The notes under the pieces were generated by a model. The model did not search any database, was not told where the DNA came from, and saw only the letters and a program-made list of their open reading frames with translations. A program made the translations under genes and the position numbers. From positions 62,001-126,000 of the forward strand of contig NZ_JALBYQ010000003.1 of the NCBI RefSeq assembly GCF_022678625.1: a stretch of 64,000 nucleotides of DNA. The letters run 5' to 3'. This document shows positions 45,917 to 54,612 of the stretch, piece by piece (position 1 is the first letter of the stretch; each line of letters begins with the position of its first letter). This stretch comes from Aliiroseovarius subalbicans. Its GTDB lineage: Bacteria; Pseudomonadota; Alphaproteobacteria; Rhodobacterales; Rhodobacteraceae.

Positions 45917-47323
45917 ATGTCTGCCAAAACGCTCTATGACAAAATCTGGGACGCCCATGTGGCACATGAGGCCGAGGACGGCACCTGCCTGCTGTATATC
46001 GACCGCCACTTGGTGCACGAAGTAACCAGCCCGCAGGCCTTTGAAGGTCTGCGCATGACCGGCCGCAAAGTGCATGCACCGGACAAGACCATCGCCGTGC
46101 CGGACCACAACGTGCCCACAACTGCGGGCCGTGAAGACCCGGCACAAATGACCGAGGAAAGCCGCATCCAGGTCGAAGCACTGGACAAGAACGCCAAGGA
46201 ATTCGGCGTGCATTACTATCCGGTCTCGGACGTGCGTCAGGGCATCGTGCATATCGTCGGCCCGGAACAGGGCTGGACCCTGCCCGGCATGACCGTGGTT
46301 TGCGGCGACAGTCACACCGCCACCCACGGCGCCTTTGGCGCGTTGGCGCACGGCATCGGCACGTCCGAAGTCGAGCACGTTCTGGCCACGCAAACGCTGA
46401 TCCAGAAGAAATCGAAGAACATGAAGGTCGAGATCACCGGCAAGCTGAAGCCGGGCGTGACCGCCAAGGACATCACCCTGGCCGTGATCGGTGAAACCGG
46501 CACGGCCGGTGGCACCGGCTATGTCATCGAATATTGCGGCGAGGCGATCCGCGATCTGTCGATGGAAGGTCGAATGACCGTCTGCAACATGGCAATCGAA
46601 GGCGGCGCGCGCGCTGGCCTGATCGCCCCCGATGAGACCACATTCGAATACGTCAAAGGCCGCCCGCACGCCCCTAAAGGCGCCCAGTGGGAGGCCGCGC
46701 TGGCCTGGTGGAAGACGCTGTACACCGACGAAGGCGCGCATTTCGACAAGGTCATCACCCTGAAGGGCGAAGACATCCAGCCGGTCGTGACCTGGGGCAC
46801 CTCGCCCGAGGACGTGTTACCGATCACCGCCGTGGTGCCCAGCCCGTCGGATTTCGAAGGCGGCAAGGTCGACGCGGCCGCGCGCTCGATCGATTATATG
46901 GGCCTGACCCCCGGTCAGAAACTGACGGATATCGAGATCGACACCGTGTTCATCGGGTCCTGCACCAACGGCCGCATCGAAGACCTGCGGGCCGTGGCCG
47001 AAATCGTGAAGGGCAAGAAGATCAAGGACGGCATGCGGGCGATGATCGTACCGGGCTCCGGCCTGGTCCGTGCGCAGGCTGAAGAAGAAGGCCTGTCCGA
47101 CATCTTCGAAGCCGCCGGTTTCGAATGGCGCCTTGCGGGTTGCTCGATGTGCCTGGCGATGAACCCCGACCAGTTGGCGGAAAACGAGCGTTGCGCGTCG
47201 ACCTCGAACCGCAACTTCGAAGGGCGTCAGGGCTATAAGGGCCGCACCCACCTGGTCAGCCCGGCGATGGCCGCCGCCGCCGCCCTCACCGGTCATCTGA
47301 CCGACGTTCGTGACATGATCTAA
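45917..47323 (+). CDS. leuC: 3-isopropylmalate dehydratase large subunit
   Basis: A 468-residue aconitase-family subunit for isomerisation of 2- to 3-isopropylmalate in leucine synthesis; it carries a [4Fe-4S] cluster. Motifs: [40 protein letters not shown], the first cluster Cys in [13 protein letters not shown] and two in [12 protein letters not shown]. Starts at 45917 with GGGAG. leuD follows after 12 bases; leuB is 2.2 kb on, after two unrelated-looking genes. Confidence 0.97.
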   Translation: MSAKTLYDKIWDAHVAHEAEDGTCLLYIDRHLVHEVTSPQAFEGLRMTGRKVHAPDKTIAVPDHNVPTTAGREDPAQMTEESRIQVEALDKNAKEFGVHYYPVSDVRQGIVHIVGPEQGWTLPGMTVVCGDSHTATHGAFGALAHGIGTSEVEHVLATQTLIQKKSKNMKVEITGKLKPGVTAKDITLAVIGETGTAGGTGYVIEYCGEAIRDLSMEGRMTVCNMAIEGGARAGLIAPDETTFEYVKGRPHAPKGAQWEAALAWWKTLYTDEGAHFDKVITLKGEDIQPVVTWGTSPEDVLPITAVVPSPSDFEGGKVDAAARSIDYMGLTPGQKLTDIEIDTVFIGSCTNGRIEDLRAVAEIVKGKKIKDGMRAMIVPGSGLVRAQAEEEGLSDIFEAAGFEWRLAGCSMCLAMNPDQLAENERCASTSNRNFEGRQGYKGRTHLVSPAMAAAAALTGHLTDVRDMI

Positions 47324-47335
47324 GGAAACCGCACG

Positions 47336-47941
47336 ATGGAAAAGTTTGAAAAACTGCACGGTATCGCAGCGCCCATGCCGCTGGTGAATATCGACACCGA
47401 CATGATCATCCCCAAGGTGTTCCTGAAGTCGATTCAGCGCACCGGGTTCGGGGCCAACCTGTTTGACGAAATGCGGTTCAACCGCGACGGCACCGAGATC
47501 CCTGATTTCGTACTGAACAAGCCACAGTATCGCAACGCCGAGATCCTGGTTGCCGGAGACAACTTCGGGTGCGGTAGCTCGCGCGAACATGCGCCGTGGG
47601 CCATCGCGGATTTCGGCATCAAATGCGTGATCTCGACCTCGTTCGCCGACATCTTCTTCAACAATTGCTTCAAGAACGGCATCCTGCCGATCGTGCTTCC
47701 GCAGGAGCAGGTCGACATCCTGATGGGTGACGCGGAAAAGGGTGAAAACGCCCGCATGACCGTGGACCTGGAAGCGCAGGAAATCACCACCTCGGACGGC
47801 CAGGTGATCCCATTCGACGTGGACGCGTTCAAAAAGCATTGCCTGTTGGAAGGTCTGGACGATATCGGCCTGACGATGGAGAAAAAGGGGGCGATCGATG
47901 CGTTCGAAGCGCAGGCCGAACAGGCGCGCCCCTGGGTATAG
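47336..47941 (+). CDS. leuD: 3-isopropylmalate dehydratase small subunit
   Basis: The 201-residue swivel-domain subunit paired with LeuC. Motifs: [40 protein letters not shown] and [15 protein letters not shown]. Starts 12 bases after leuC, so co-translated. A terminator follows within about 45 bases. Confidence 0.97.
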   Translation: MEKFEKLHGIAAPMPLVNIDTDMIIPKVFLKSIQRTGFGANLFDEMRFNRDGTEIPDFVLNKPQYRNAEILVAGDNFGCGSSREHAPWAIADFGIKCVISTSFADIFFNNCFKNGILPIVLPQEQVDILMGDAEKGENARMTVDLEAQEITTSDGQVIPFDVDAFKKHCLLEGLDDIGLTMEKKGAIDAFEAQAEQARPWV

Positions 47942-47980
47942 CTAACTTCTAGTGGTCATAACCCACTGAAACACAACATG

Positions 47981-48010
47981 AAGGGTCGCCCTACTAGGCG
48001 GCCCTTTTTC
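47981..48010 (+). terminator. Terminator of leuCD
   Basis: GGGTCGCC (47983-47990) pairs with GGCGGCCC (47997-48004) with one wobble over a short loop, followed by TTTTT (48005-48009). Placed 40 bases after leuD. Confidence 0.75.
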
Positions 48011-48168
48011 CGTCACAACATTGATGCAGGAAAGCACCAGTCCCCCCTCATTCCCGTCCAAAATATTTACAAAAGTTAACCAACAACTTGCGGTGGGGCA
48101 TGAATATGGGCAAGAACAAGGCAATAATGAGGCAACCCGTCACAATTGATGGGGTCAGCGAGGAACAA

Positions 48169-48191
48169 GGGTACGGCACCGCATCGTACCC
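48169..48191 (+). other. Hairpin in the leader of the membrane protein gene
   Basis: GGGTACG (48169-48175) pairs exactly with CGTACCC (48185-48191) over 9 nt, ending 24 bases before the GTG start at 48216. A leader structure or operator; the rest of the 47942-48215 gap shows nothing else that can be named, apart from an AT-rich stretch (AAAATATTTACAAAAGTTAA) at about 48059-48078, likely a promoter. Confidence 0.4.
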
Positions 48192-48215
48192 GTCCGAGGT
48201 TGAGGGTATAGGGCT

Positions 48216-49055
48216 GTGTATTCACATCTAACCGGCGCCATTGTGCGCGCAATTCTGATGGTGATCCTGATCGCCACCCCGTCACTTCTGGTGCCCGGCA
48301 CCGGGGCTGATACGGCACAAATCGTGGCACTTGTGTCGATCTTCGTCGCCGCGCTGACGCTGTTCGAATACGCTTCGACCTATCCGGGGCTGGTCGAATT
48401 TCGTGACGCACCGCCGTTCAACCGGATCCGTTTCCTCAGCCTGTTCACGACCATCCTGCTGCTGTCCGTCATCGCGCGCGGCGAGACGATGCCGACCACG
48501 GGCACGCAATTTGTCGGCGCCATCGGCACACTGATCGGCCAGGCGATGGACTTTCCCTACAGCCCCGTGCGCCTTTTGGTGCTAATGCTGCCGGAAAACG
48601 CGGACCTTGGCGACATGGTCGCGCTACGCACCTCAGCTGGCATTTCTTATCTCATCTCGCTGCTGTCGCTCGCGTTCTTCGTGATGTCGCTGCGCCTGAT
48701 GGGGTGGCCGTCGCAATTCGGCGCCTTCAACGTCTGGGTCAACCTGCCCACCTTCGACCCCACTGCCGGTGGGGACGTGGTCGAGCGATTGGAACGCGAC
48801 GCGCGTATCAACATCGCGCTGGGGTTTTTGTTGCCTTTCGTGACACCGGCCGTGGTCAAGGCCGCCGGAACCCTGTTCGGTTCGGTTTCTATCAGCAACC
48901 CGCAAACCATGATCTGGACGGTGGCCGCATGGGCATTCCTTCCCGCCAGCCTGTTCATGCGCGGCATCGCCATGGGGCGCATTGCCACGATGATCAGCGA
49001 CCAACGCCGCCGCAACTTGGACGCGGCAAAAGAGAACGGACTACTGCCCGCCTGA
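48216..49055 (+). CDS. Polytopic membrane protein, function unknown
   Basis: A 279-residue inner-membrane protein starting with GTG 48216. Hydrophobic segments are near residues 8-28 (IVRAILMVILIATPSLLV), 32-50, 72-88 (FLSLFTTILLLSVIA), 142-160 (GISYLISLLSLAFFVMSL), 200-222 and 232-252 (MIWTVAAWAFLPASLFM). No family name is recognised. The C-terminus is cytosolic-like and charged (ISDQRRRNLDAAKENG). Its TGA overlaps the putative CTG start of the following secreted EEP-fold gene, so the pair is probably co-translated. Confidence 0.8.
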   Translation: MYSHLTGAIVRAILMVILIATPSLLVPGTGADTAQIVALVSIFVAALTLFEYASTYPGLVEFRDAPPFNRIRFLSLFTTILLLSVIARGETMPTTGTQFVGAIGTLIGQAMDFPYSPVRLLVLMLPENADLGDMVALRTSAGISYLISLLSLAFFVMSLRLMGWPSQFGAFNVWVNLPTFDPTAGGDVVERLERDARINIALGFLLPFVTPAVVKAAGTLFGSVSISNPQTMIWTVAAWAFLPASLFMRGIAMGRIATMISDQRRRNLDAAKENGLLPA

Positions 49056-50098
49056 GTGCGGCGCTGGCCTGTCTCCTGGCTCTGCCCGCCTGGGCCGAGC
49101 CGATCCGTGTCGCAACCTTCAACACCGAATTGTCGCGTAAAGGCCCCGGCCTTCTGCTTCGTGACCTCACCCAAGGCAGGGCCGAGGATATCACCGAGGT
49201 TCTGGCGGTCATCACAACCGTGCGCCCCGACATCCTGCACCTGATGGACATCGACCATGACCTGGGCGGCTTTGCGCTGTTTGCGCTGCAAGAGGCGCTG
49301 CGCGACGCCGGTCTGGACTATCCCCACGCCTTTTCCGCACGCCCCAATGCGGGCGTTGAAACCGGGCTGGATATGGATGGGAACGGTGAGCTGGGCGAAG
49401 CCCGCGACGCGCAGGGCTATGGGCGTTATACCGGCCAGGGCGGCATGGCGATCCTGTCGCGCTTCCCGTTGGGCGAGGTGCGCGATTTCACCGATTTCCT
49501 GTGGGCGGACCTGCCCGGCGCGATCCCCCCGCTTGTCGGCGCACAGCCCTTTCCCAGCCCTGAGGCCTTCGCCATCCAGCGCCTGCCGTCCGTCAATCAC
49601 TGGGATGTCGAGGTGCTGACCCCGGATGGCCCGCTGCACCTTCTGGCCTTCCACGCCACCACGCCGGTCTACGACGGCGACGAGGACCGCAACGGGCGGC
49701 GCAACCACGATGAGATCAGCTTTTGGGCGCGGTATCTGGACGGCGACCTGCCGATGCCGCCGCCCGCTGCACCCGTCGTCATCCTGGGCGGTGCCAGCCT
49801 TGACCCCGAAGATGGCGAAGGACGCCACGATGCGATCCGCGCCCTGCTGCGCGATCCACGCCTGCAAGACCCGCGCCCAGCCAGCGACGGCGCACGACAG
49901 GCAGCCAATTCCGCACATACCGGCGACGCGGCGCTGGACACGGTCGACTACAACGATCCCCGCCCCGGCAACCTGCGGGTGGATTATGTTCTGCCCTCCG
50001 CGCAACTGTCCGTGATCGACGCAGGCACGCACTGGCCGGTGGGCCAGGTCGCACAAACCCGCCATCACATGGTCTGGGTCGACGTCACCGTCCCTTGA
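49052..50098 (+). CDS. Secreted endonuclease/exonuclease/phosphatase (EEP) fold protein
   Basis: A product of about 348 residues. The EEP fold is marked by EPIRVATFNTELSRKGPGLL, PDILHLMDIDHD (metal site), GGMAILSRFPLGEVRDFT, LLAFHATTPVYDGDEDRNG and a C-terminal LRVDYVLPSAQ plus RHHMVWVDV. No ATG, GTG or TTG gives a sensible start. The signal peptide LSAALACLLALPAWA (cut before EPIRV) begins at CTG 49052, which overlaps the previous stop, so a CTG start is proposed. Related proteins include secreted phosphatases and nucleases; substrate unknown. Confidence 0.75.
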   Translation: MSAALACLLALPAWAEPIRVATFNTELSRKGPGLLLRDLTQGRAEDITEVLAVITTVRPDILHLMDIDHDLGGFALFALQEALRDAGLDYPHAFSARPNAGVETGLDMDGNGELGEARDAQGYGRYTGQGGMAILSRFPLGEVRDFTDFLWADLPGAIPPLVGAQPFPSPEAFAIQRLPSVNHWDVEVLTPDGPLHLLAFHATTPVYDGDEDRNGRRNHDEISFWARYLDGDLPMPPPAAPVVILGGASLDPEDGEGRHDAIRALLRDPRLQDPRPASDGARQAANSAHTGDAALDTVDYNDPRPGNLRVDYVLPSAQLSVIDAGTHWPVGQVAQTRHHMVWVDVTVP

Positions 50099-50158
50099 CC
50101 CCGCCCCAAGCGCGCTTTACCCAACGGCGAACCGTTTTTTCCGCAAAGGATCGCCCAG

Positions 50159-51265
50159 ATGAGCAACCCCTCCCTCCTTATCCTCGCCGGTGACGGCATC
50201 GGCCCGGAAGTCATGGCCGAGGTGCAGAAGATCATCACCTGGTACGGCGACAAACGTGACCTGCAATTCGACGTGTCCGAAGGCCTGGTTGGCGGCGCAT
50301 CCTATGATGCGCATGGCACGCCCCTGACGGACGAAACGATGGAAGCGGCTCAGAATGTCGACGCCGTTCTGCTGGGCGCCGTGGGTGGCCCGAAATACGA
50401 CGTGCTGGATTTCAGTGTGAAACCCGAGCGCGGGTTGCTGCGCCTGCGCAAGGAAATGGACCTGTTTTCGAACCTGCGCCCGGCGCAATGCTTCGACGCG
50501 CTGGCCGACTTCTCGTCGCTGAAGAAAGACGTGGTTGCCGGGCTCGACATCATGATCGTGCGCGAACTGACCTCGGGCATTTACTTCGGTGAGCCGCGCG
50601 GCATCATCGAAGAGGGCAACGAGCGCGTTGGCATCAACACGCAGCGGTACACCGAAAGCGAAATCGCCCGCGTTGCGCGCTCGGCGTTTGAGCTGGCCCG
50701 TAAGCGCGGCAACAAAGTCTGTTCGATGGAGAAGGCCAACGTGATGGAGTCGGGCATCCTGTGGCGCGACGTGGTGACCGAAATCCACGAGGCCGAATAC
50801 TCGGATGTCGAACTGTCGCACATGTATGCCGACGCCGGCGCGATGCAGCTGTGCCGCTGGCCCAAGCAGTTCGACGTGATCGTCACCGACAACCTGTTCG
50901 GCGATCTGTTGTCGGATGCCGCTGCGATGCTGACCGGTTCGCTGGGCATGCTGCCCTCGGCCAGCCTGGGCGCCCCGATGGCCAATGGCCGCCCGAAAGC
51001 GCTGTATGAGCCCGTGCACGGCTCGGCGCCGGATATCGCTGGCGAAGGCAAGGCCAACCCCTGCGCCTGCATCCTGAGCTTTGCGATGGCGTTGCGCTAT
51101 TCCTTCGATCAGGGCACCGAGGCCGACCGGCTGGAAGCGGCCGTGGAAAAGGTGCTGGCCGATGGCGTGCGTACCGCAGACCTGTTGAACGACGAAGGCG
51201 TAACACCCGCCTCGACCTCCGACATGGGCAACGCGGTGATCGCGGCGCTGGACGCCAGCCTGTAA
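50159..51265 (+). CDS. leuB: 3-isopropylmalate dehydrogenase
   Basis: A 368-residue NAD-dependent beta-decarboxylating dehydrogenase in leucine synthesis. Motifs: [83 protein letters not shown] and [15 protein letters not shown]. Starts at 50159 with AAAGGA. It follows the EEP-fold gene by 60 bases and ends at a strong terminator. Confidence 0.97.
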   Translation: MSNPSLLILAGDGIGPEVMAEVQKIITWYGDKRDLQFDVSEGLVGGASYDAHGTPLTDETMEAAQNVDAVLLGAVGGPKYDVLDFSVKPERGLLRLRKEMDLFSNLRPAQCFDALADFSSLKKDVVAGLDIMIVRELTSGIYFGEPRGIIEEGNERVGINTQRYTESEIARVARSAFELARKRGNKVCSMEKANVMESGILWRDVVTEIHEAEYSDVELSHMYADAGAMQLCRWPKQFDVIVTDNLFGDLLSDAAAMLTGSLGMLPSASLGAPMANGRPKALYEPVHGSAPDIAGEGKANPCACILSFAMALRYSFDQGTEADRLEAAVEKVLADGVRTADLLNDEGVTPASTSDMGNAVIAALDASL

Positions 51266-51282
51266 GCAACCCACAACGTTGA

Positions 51283-51317
51283 AACGGCCCGCGCGACCCG
51301 CGGGCCGTTTTCTTTTG
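51283..51317 (+). terminator. Rho-independent terminator of leuB
   Basis: AACGGCCCGCG (51283-51293) and CGCGGGCCGTT (51299-51309) form a perfect 11-bp stem with a 5-nt loop, followed by a T-rich tail (TTTTCTTTT). Confidence 0.92.
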
Positions 51318-51389
51318 CGCCCCTCGCCCTCTGCCTGAAAGATTGCTCTTGCCAGCAGGGTCAGATGAGGCTATCCCGCCCGCCACGGT

Positions 51390-51466
51390 CGGGCTGTAGC
51401 GCAGCCTGGTAGCGCACCTGCTTCGGGAGCAGGGGGTCGGAGGTTCGAATCCTCTCAGCCCGACCA
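51390..51466 (+). tRNA. tRNA-Pro (anticodon CGG)
   Basis: A full 77-nt cloverleaf. The acceptor stem CGGGCTG pairs with CAGCCCG, the first pair C-G as usual for Pro. D-arm (GCGCAGCCTGGTAGCGC), anticodon stem CCTGC/GCAGG with loop TTCGGGA (anticodon CGG), T-arm GAGG-TTCGAAT-CCTC, discriminator A and an encoded CCA. It stands alone, directly before the accessory segment starting near 51.7 kb. Confidence 0.97.
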
Positions 51467-51756
51467 GATCCACCAGAAATTAGTGAGTGACGCCCCACCC
51501 CGGACCGACCGGGCGGCGGCGCCCTGTTTTAGCAAATGCCCCCGAAATCCACCGATTTCGTGTCCTTTGTGGTGAGTGCAATTTCTGCGCTGCTCGGAGT
51601 GCTGACGATGAAGCTGGTTGGAATCTTGGACTGCGGCGCCGGTGAGGCTGGCAACAGTTTGCAACGCAATACTTCCGCTACCTGAAAGCCTTACCCTCAT
51701 TCGCCCCTCTCACCACACTTATCATGTTCTGGATATGGGTTGTGAGCCCAGGGCGG

Positions 51757-54450
51757 CTATCTCTCCGAATTCCATTCCGCGCAAGGTTTTCCACCGTTCA
51801 GTCGATACGCAATCGCCTCCAATATGACGCTGTTCGTATTGATGTCGCTATAGACCTGGTCTGATGTGCCAGTGACCGAGAAGACCCCCGGACTGAAGCC
51901 CAACGGACCAGCCTTTGCTTTTTCGCGCACACGGGCAATCAGCAGGTCGCTGTACTCGCCTGGTCGATGAGCGCTCCACAGGAACGCCGCCTTGCTATTC
52001 AGCATATCGATTGCCCGGATGAAACCCTTCGTCTTGAAGCGTGGGGAAGGATCGAGCGTTTCAAATGTCCAATGATCCTGATCTTCCCCTATCTGGTATC
52101 CTTGGTACACGAACCAAGGTTCGCGGTTTACCGGCCCTTCTGAAACGCAGACCAGTTTGCCGGTTGAAAGGTATTCTTCGACCTGCGCGGCGAAGAGTGC
52201 ATCCGAGGCAACGCTCGCCAAATCGGAAGCACCTAACTCTACGGCTTCGAGAAGATGGGGTTCTGTCCCGATCGGGCCAAACTCGGCCACTTCATGAAGG
52301 ACATCGACACCTTGGTCGAACGCAGAACCGGGCTTCGGATCCGAATAGGGTGATGAAACCGGATATCCCCAAAGCCCAAAGGCCCGTGCGATGTACCCCG
52401 CATAGTTTGAACGATAGGACGATACCAGGCGACTACCGCGCACAGTCAAAGGAACTCCATCCCGGATGGTTTCGTTTAGATCCCAGCCGTCCAGAATGCC
52501 ATCAATCCCGAGATCCGTTTTGGCGTATTTCTTAAGAAGATGCAGCGAAACCAGCAGCCTTGCCGTATCGCTGGCATTGTATTTGTCATCGCCGTAAGCT
52601 GCCCCGTCGGTGGATGTCAGGCCCTTTGGGAGTCGCAGACCATTGAAAACACCTGTCGCCAAGCCCCCAAGAACCGCCTCTATCCGTGTGGAAAACTCCG
52701 CATCGCTCAAAAGGCCAATGCTATGTGCGCTCAAGATGGCAAGCACCAGCGAACCGTTGTCCCACATTGTGCTGAATTCATAGGCGAAAGTCGCATCATT
52801 CTCGAGCCAGGCCGTCGCAGGCACCAAACCGGTATCAGGGTTCGTCAAGCGCTCGATAAACGACCAAGCCGATTTGGCGTCGTCGATCAAGAGGCCGCGC
52901 TTTGCGGCATTCATTTCGTCCGTGTCCTGCCGGGCCGGCCAGCGCCGCGCAGCCCGCAGGAGCCTCGCCTGTTCGCTCTTGACGGTTACGGTCGCAAGAT
53001 GCTGCCCCATGTCGAGAAGGTTGAATTGACCGGACTTTCCAATTCCGACAAGTGCCTCCACCAGAGCACTTGCGTCGTCTGGCTTGCTAAATCCCTTTTG
53101 CGGAACCAGCAGCACGACGTCTTCACTGGGCGAGGCGGCCAGCTCTATTCGTTCGCGAAGTATTTGGGTTGATAGCCCAGGAAACGGTCCGTCAAGCACC
53201 AGGGAAGTGTTCAACCGCAACGCCCCGCACTCGTCGAAACCTGAAAACTGCTCGCCACCGTTCGACAAGCTGAGCACGATTTCAAATCCTGCATGTGCAC
53301 AGGTGTTGGCAGACGAGTCGTATTCATCGTCCGTCGCTGCACAGGTTACTGGCCCAACGGTGTTGTTTGTCGCGTCTTTCGCGAAGTTTTCAAAGGCGAG
53401 CTTCCTCGCCTGTTGCCACTTGCCTTCGTCCGCCTCTGAAACCTGAATGCACTTGTGCGTCTCTTGCCCGTTTGTCTCTTCGGTCACCTCATCGGGCGCC
53501 TGACTCTCGATTTCGAATGCCCGCCTGACCTCGGTGAATGGCACCCCCGCAGCAGTTAGCTTTGTTCCGAGCTCTTCCTCCGAGGCGTCAACACCGTCAG
53601 ATTGGATGCAAAGTACCAGATGGCGCGGGAACACGTCTCCTGATCTGAACCTCAACTCTGACGGCAGGATGAAATAGTTACGGCTGGAGATCAGGTATCG
53701 GCGAAAAGCATCTCCGAGGATAGCGCCTTGGTTGAACAGTTCGCCCTCACCTTGCAGGTCATTTCCGGGGAACTTGGCGGCAAAAACGGCCGTCCCCTCA
53801 CTGGATGTCGCCGTGGTGAAAATTCCAGCTATTTCCTCACTGGTCGGTAATGGCGGCAAACGCCATCCTCCGTTGATCTGCTGAGTGCCATCGCTGTTTC
53901 GCCAGATCTCGGGCGTCTCCCCTTCCTCGGGAAGCAAAAAGGTATTCAGAACGCCCGCTGAACGCAGCCCTTCTATGGTTGGAACCTGTCCGCTTGGAAG
54001 CCCGGAAACAATCGTATGTGGAACGATCCCCAGCGATTCCTGACCCGCGGCCGCCACGAGAGATCGCCTGAACCTATTGCGCGCCTCGCTCGCTGATCGC
54101 ATGCGCAGGTATGGTGTAAGAGTGGCGATATCCGGCAGTTCAAGAGCCAAATCAACCAAGCCCGGATATTCGGTGGTCATCGTAAAAAGAAACCGCATCA
54201 AATCGACGTTTCGATCTGCCTTTTCTTGTTCTTCTCGGTCGAATTTAACGGTGATGCTTATCGGAACGTTCTGGGAAATGATCGGATCAAGGAACGCGAA
54301 AAGATCGGACGGCGAGGTGTCCGGGGTAACGCCGTTGATAAACAGGATGCACGGGAACGTACTAGCCGCGTGTGCCGGTCGCCAGGACGGAGAGATCGCG
54401 GCCGCACCGCTGATAAAAGCCCGTGAAAGGAATGTACGGCGATCCATCAT
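51757..54450 (-). CDS. Tat-exported DUF3131 protein, probable exopolysaccharide factor
   Basis: An 897-residue protein. The N-terminus MDRRTFLSRAFISGAAAISP carries a twin-arginine export motif. Residues about 30-510 are an unnamed region; CILFINGVTPDTSPSDLFAF and the strand-helix pattern after it recall a NodB fold without the TFDDG catalytic motif (inference). The C-terminal 370 residues match DUF3131 (DAKSAWSFIERLTNPDTGLV, TTMWDNGSLVL-like FSTMWDNGSLVLAILSAHSI, AYGDDKYNASDTARLLVSLH). DUF3131 proteins often sit beside polysaccharide genes. It is divergent from the GH18/NodB/GT2 fusion with a 162-base shared promoter region. GAGG fits either of two adjacent ATGs (54450, 54447). Confidence 0.8.
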   Translation of the reverse strand: MMDRRTFLSRAFISGAAAISPSWRPAHAASTFPCILFINGVTPDTSPSDLFAFLDPIISQNVPISITVKFDREEQEKADRNVDLMRFLFTMTTEYPGLVDLALELPDIATLTPYLRMRSASEARNRFRRSLVAAAGQESLGIVPHTIVSGLPSGQVPTIEGLRSAGVLNTFLLPEEGETPEIWRNSDGTQQINGGWRLPPLPTSEEIAGIFTTATSSEGTAVFAAKFPGNDLQGEGELFNQGAILGDAFRRYLISSRNYFILPSELRFRSGDVFPRHLVLCIQSDGVDASEEELGTKLTAAGVPFTEVRRAFEIESQAPDEVTEETNGQETHKCIQVSEADEGKWQQARKLAFENFAKDATNNTVGPVTCAATDDEYDSSANTCAHAGFEIVLSLSNGGEQFSGFDECGALRLNTSLVLDGPFPGLSTQILRERIELAASPSEDVVLLVPQKGFSKPDDASALVEALVGIGKSGQFNLLDMGQHLATVTVKSEQARLLRAARRWPARQDTDEMNAAKRGLLIDDAKSAWSFIERLTNPDTGLVPATAWLENDATFAYEFSTMWDNGSLVLAILSAHSIGLLSDAEFSTRIEAVLGGLATGVFNGLRLPKGLTSTDGAAYGDDKYNASDTARLLVSLHLLKKYAKTDLGIDGILDGWDLNETIRDGVPLTVRGSRLVSSYRSNYAGYIARAFGLWGYPVSSPYSDPKPGSAFDQGVDVLHEVAEFGPIGTEPHLLEAVELGASDLASVASDALFAAQVEEYLSTGKLVCVSEGPVNREPWFVYQGYQIGEDQDHWTFETLDPSPRFKTKGFIRAIDMLNSKAAFLWSAHRPGEYSDLLIARVREKAKAGPLGFSPGVFSVTGTSDQVYSDINTNSVILEAIAYRLNGGKPCAEWNSER

Positions 54451-54612
54451 CTATCCTCTGCTAGGAAACTGGCACAATATCACCCGCCTCGACCACCAAA
54501 CCAGATCGCTACACTGCGTCGATATGCGTCCGAAATTGTATTTTGTCAGCGCTCCGACTGTGCCATAATAATTTGAAAAATCAACATGTAAGAACCTTGC
54601 GGGAACGGCGAG
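54451..54612. promoter_or_regulatory. Shared promoter region of the DUF3131 gene and the GH18/NodB/GT2 gene
   Basis: 162 bases, AT-rich (CATAATAATTTGAAAAATCA near 54564), between two divergent genes. It must contain both promoters; no operator symmetry was identified. Confidence 0.45.

Noticed and set aside
45677-46741. N-terminal extension of the MscS frame (802 codons in total) across leuC antisense
   Set aside because: It is antisense to leuC, which has clear motifs; a proper start with ribosome site and family-like N-terminus exists at 45676.
51467-51756. Integrase remnant or attachment repeat just after tRNA-Pro
   Set aside because: Read in all frames the 290 bases show no integrase motif, and no second copy of the tRNA 3' end was found in the window.
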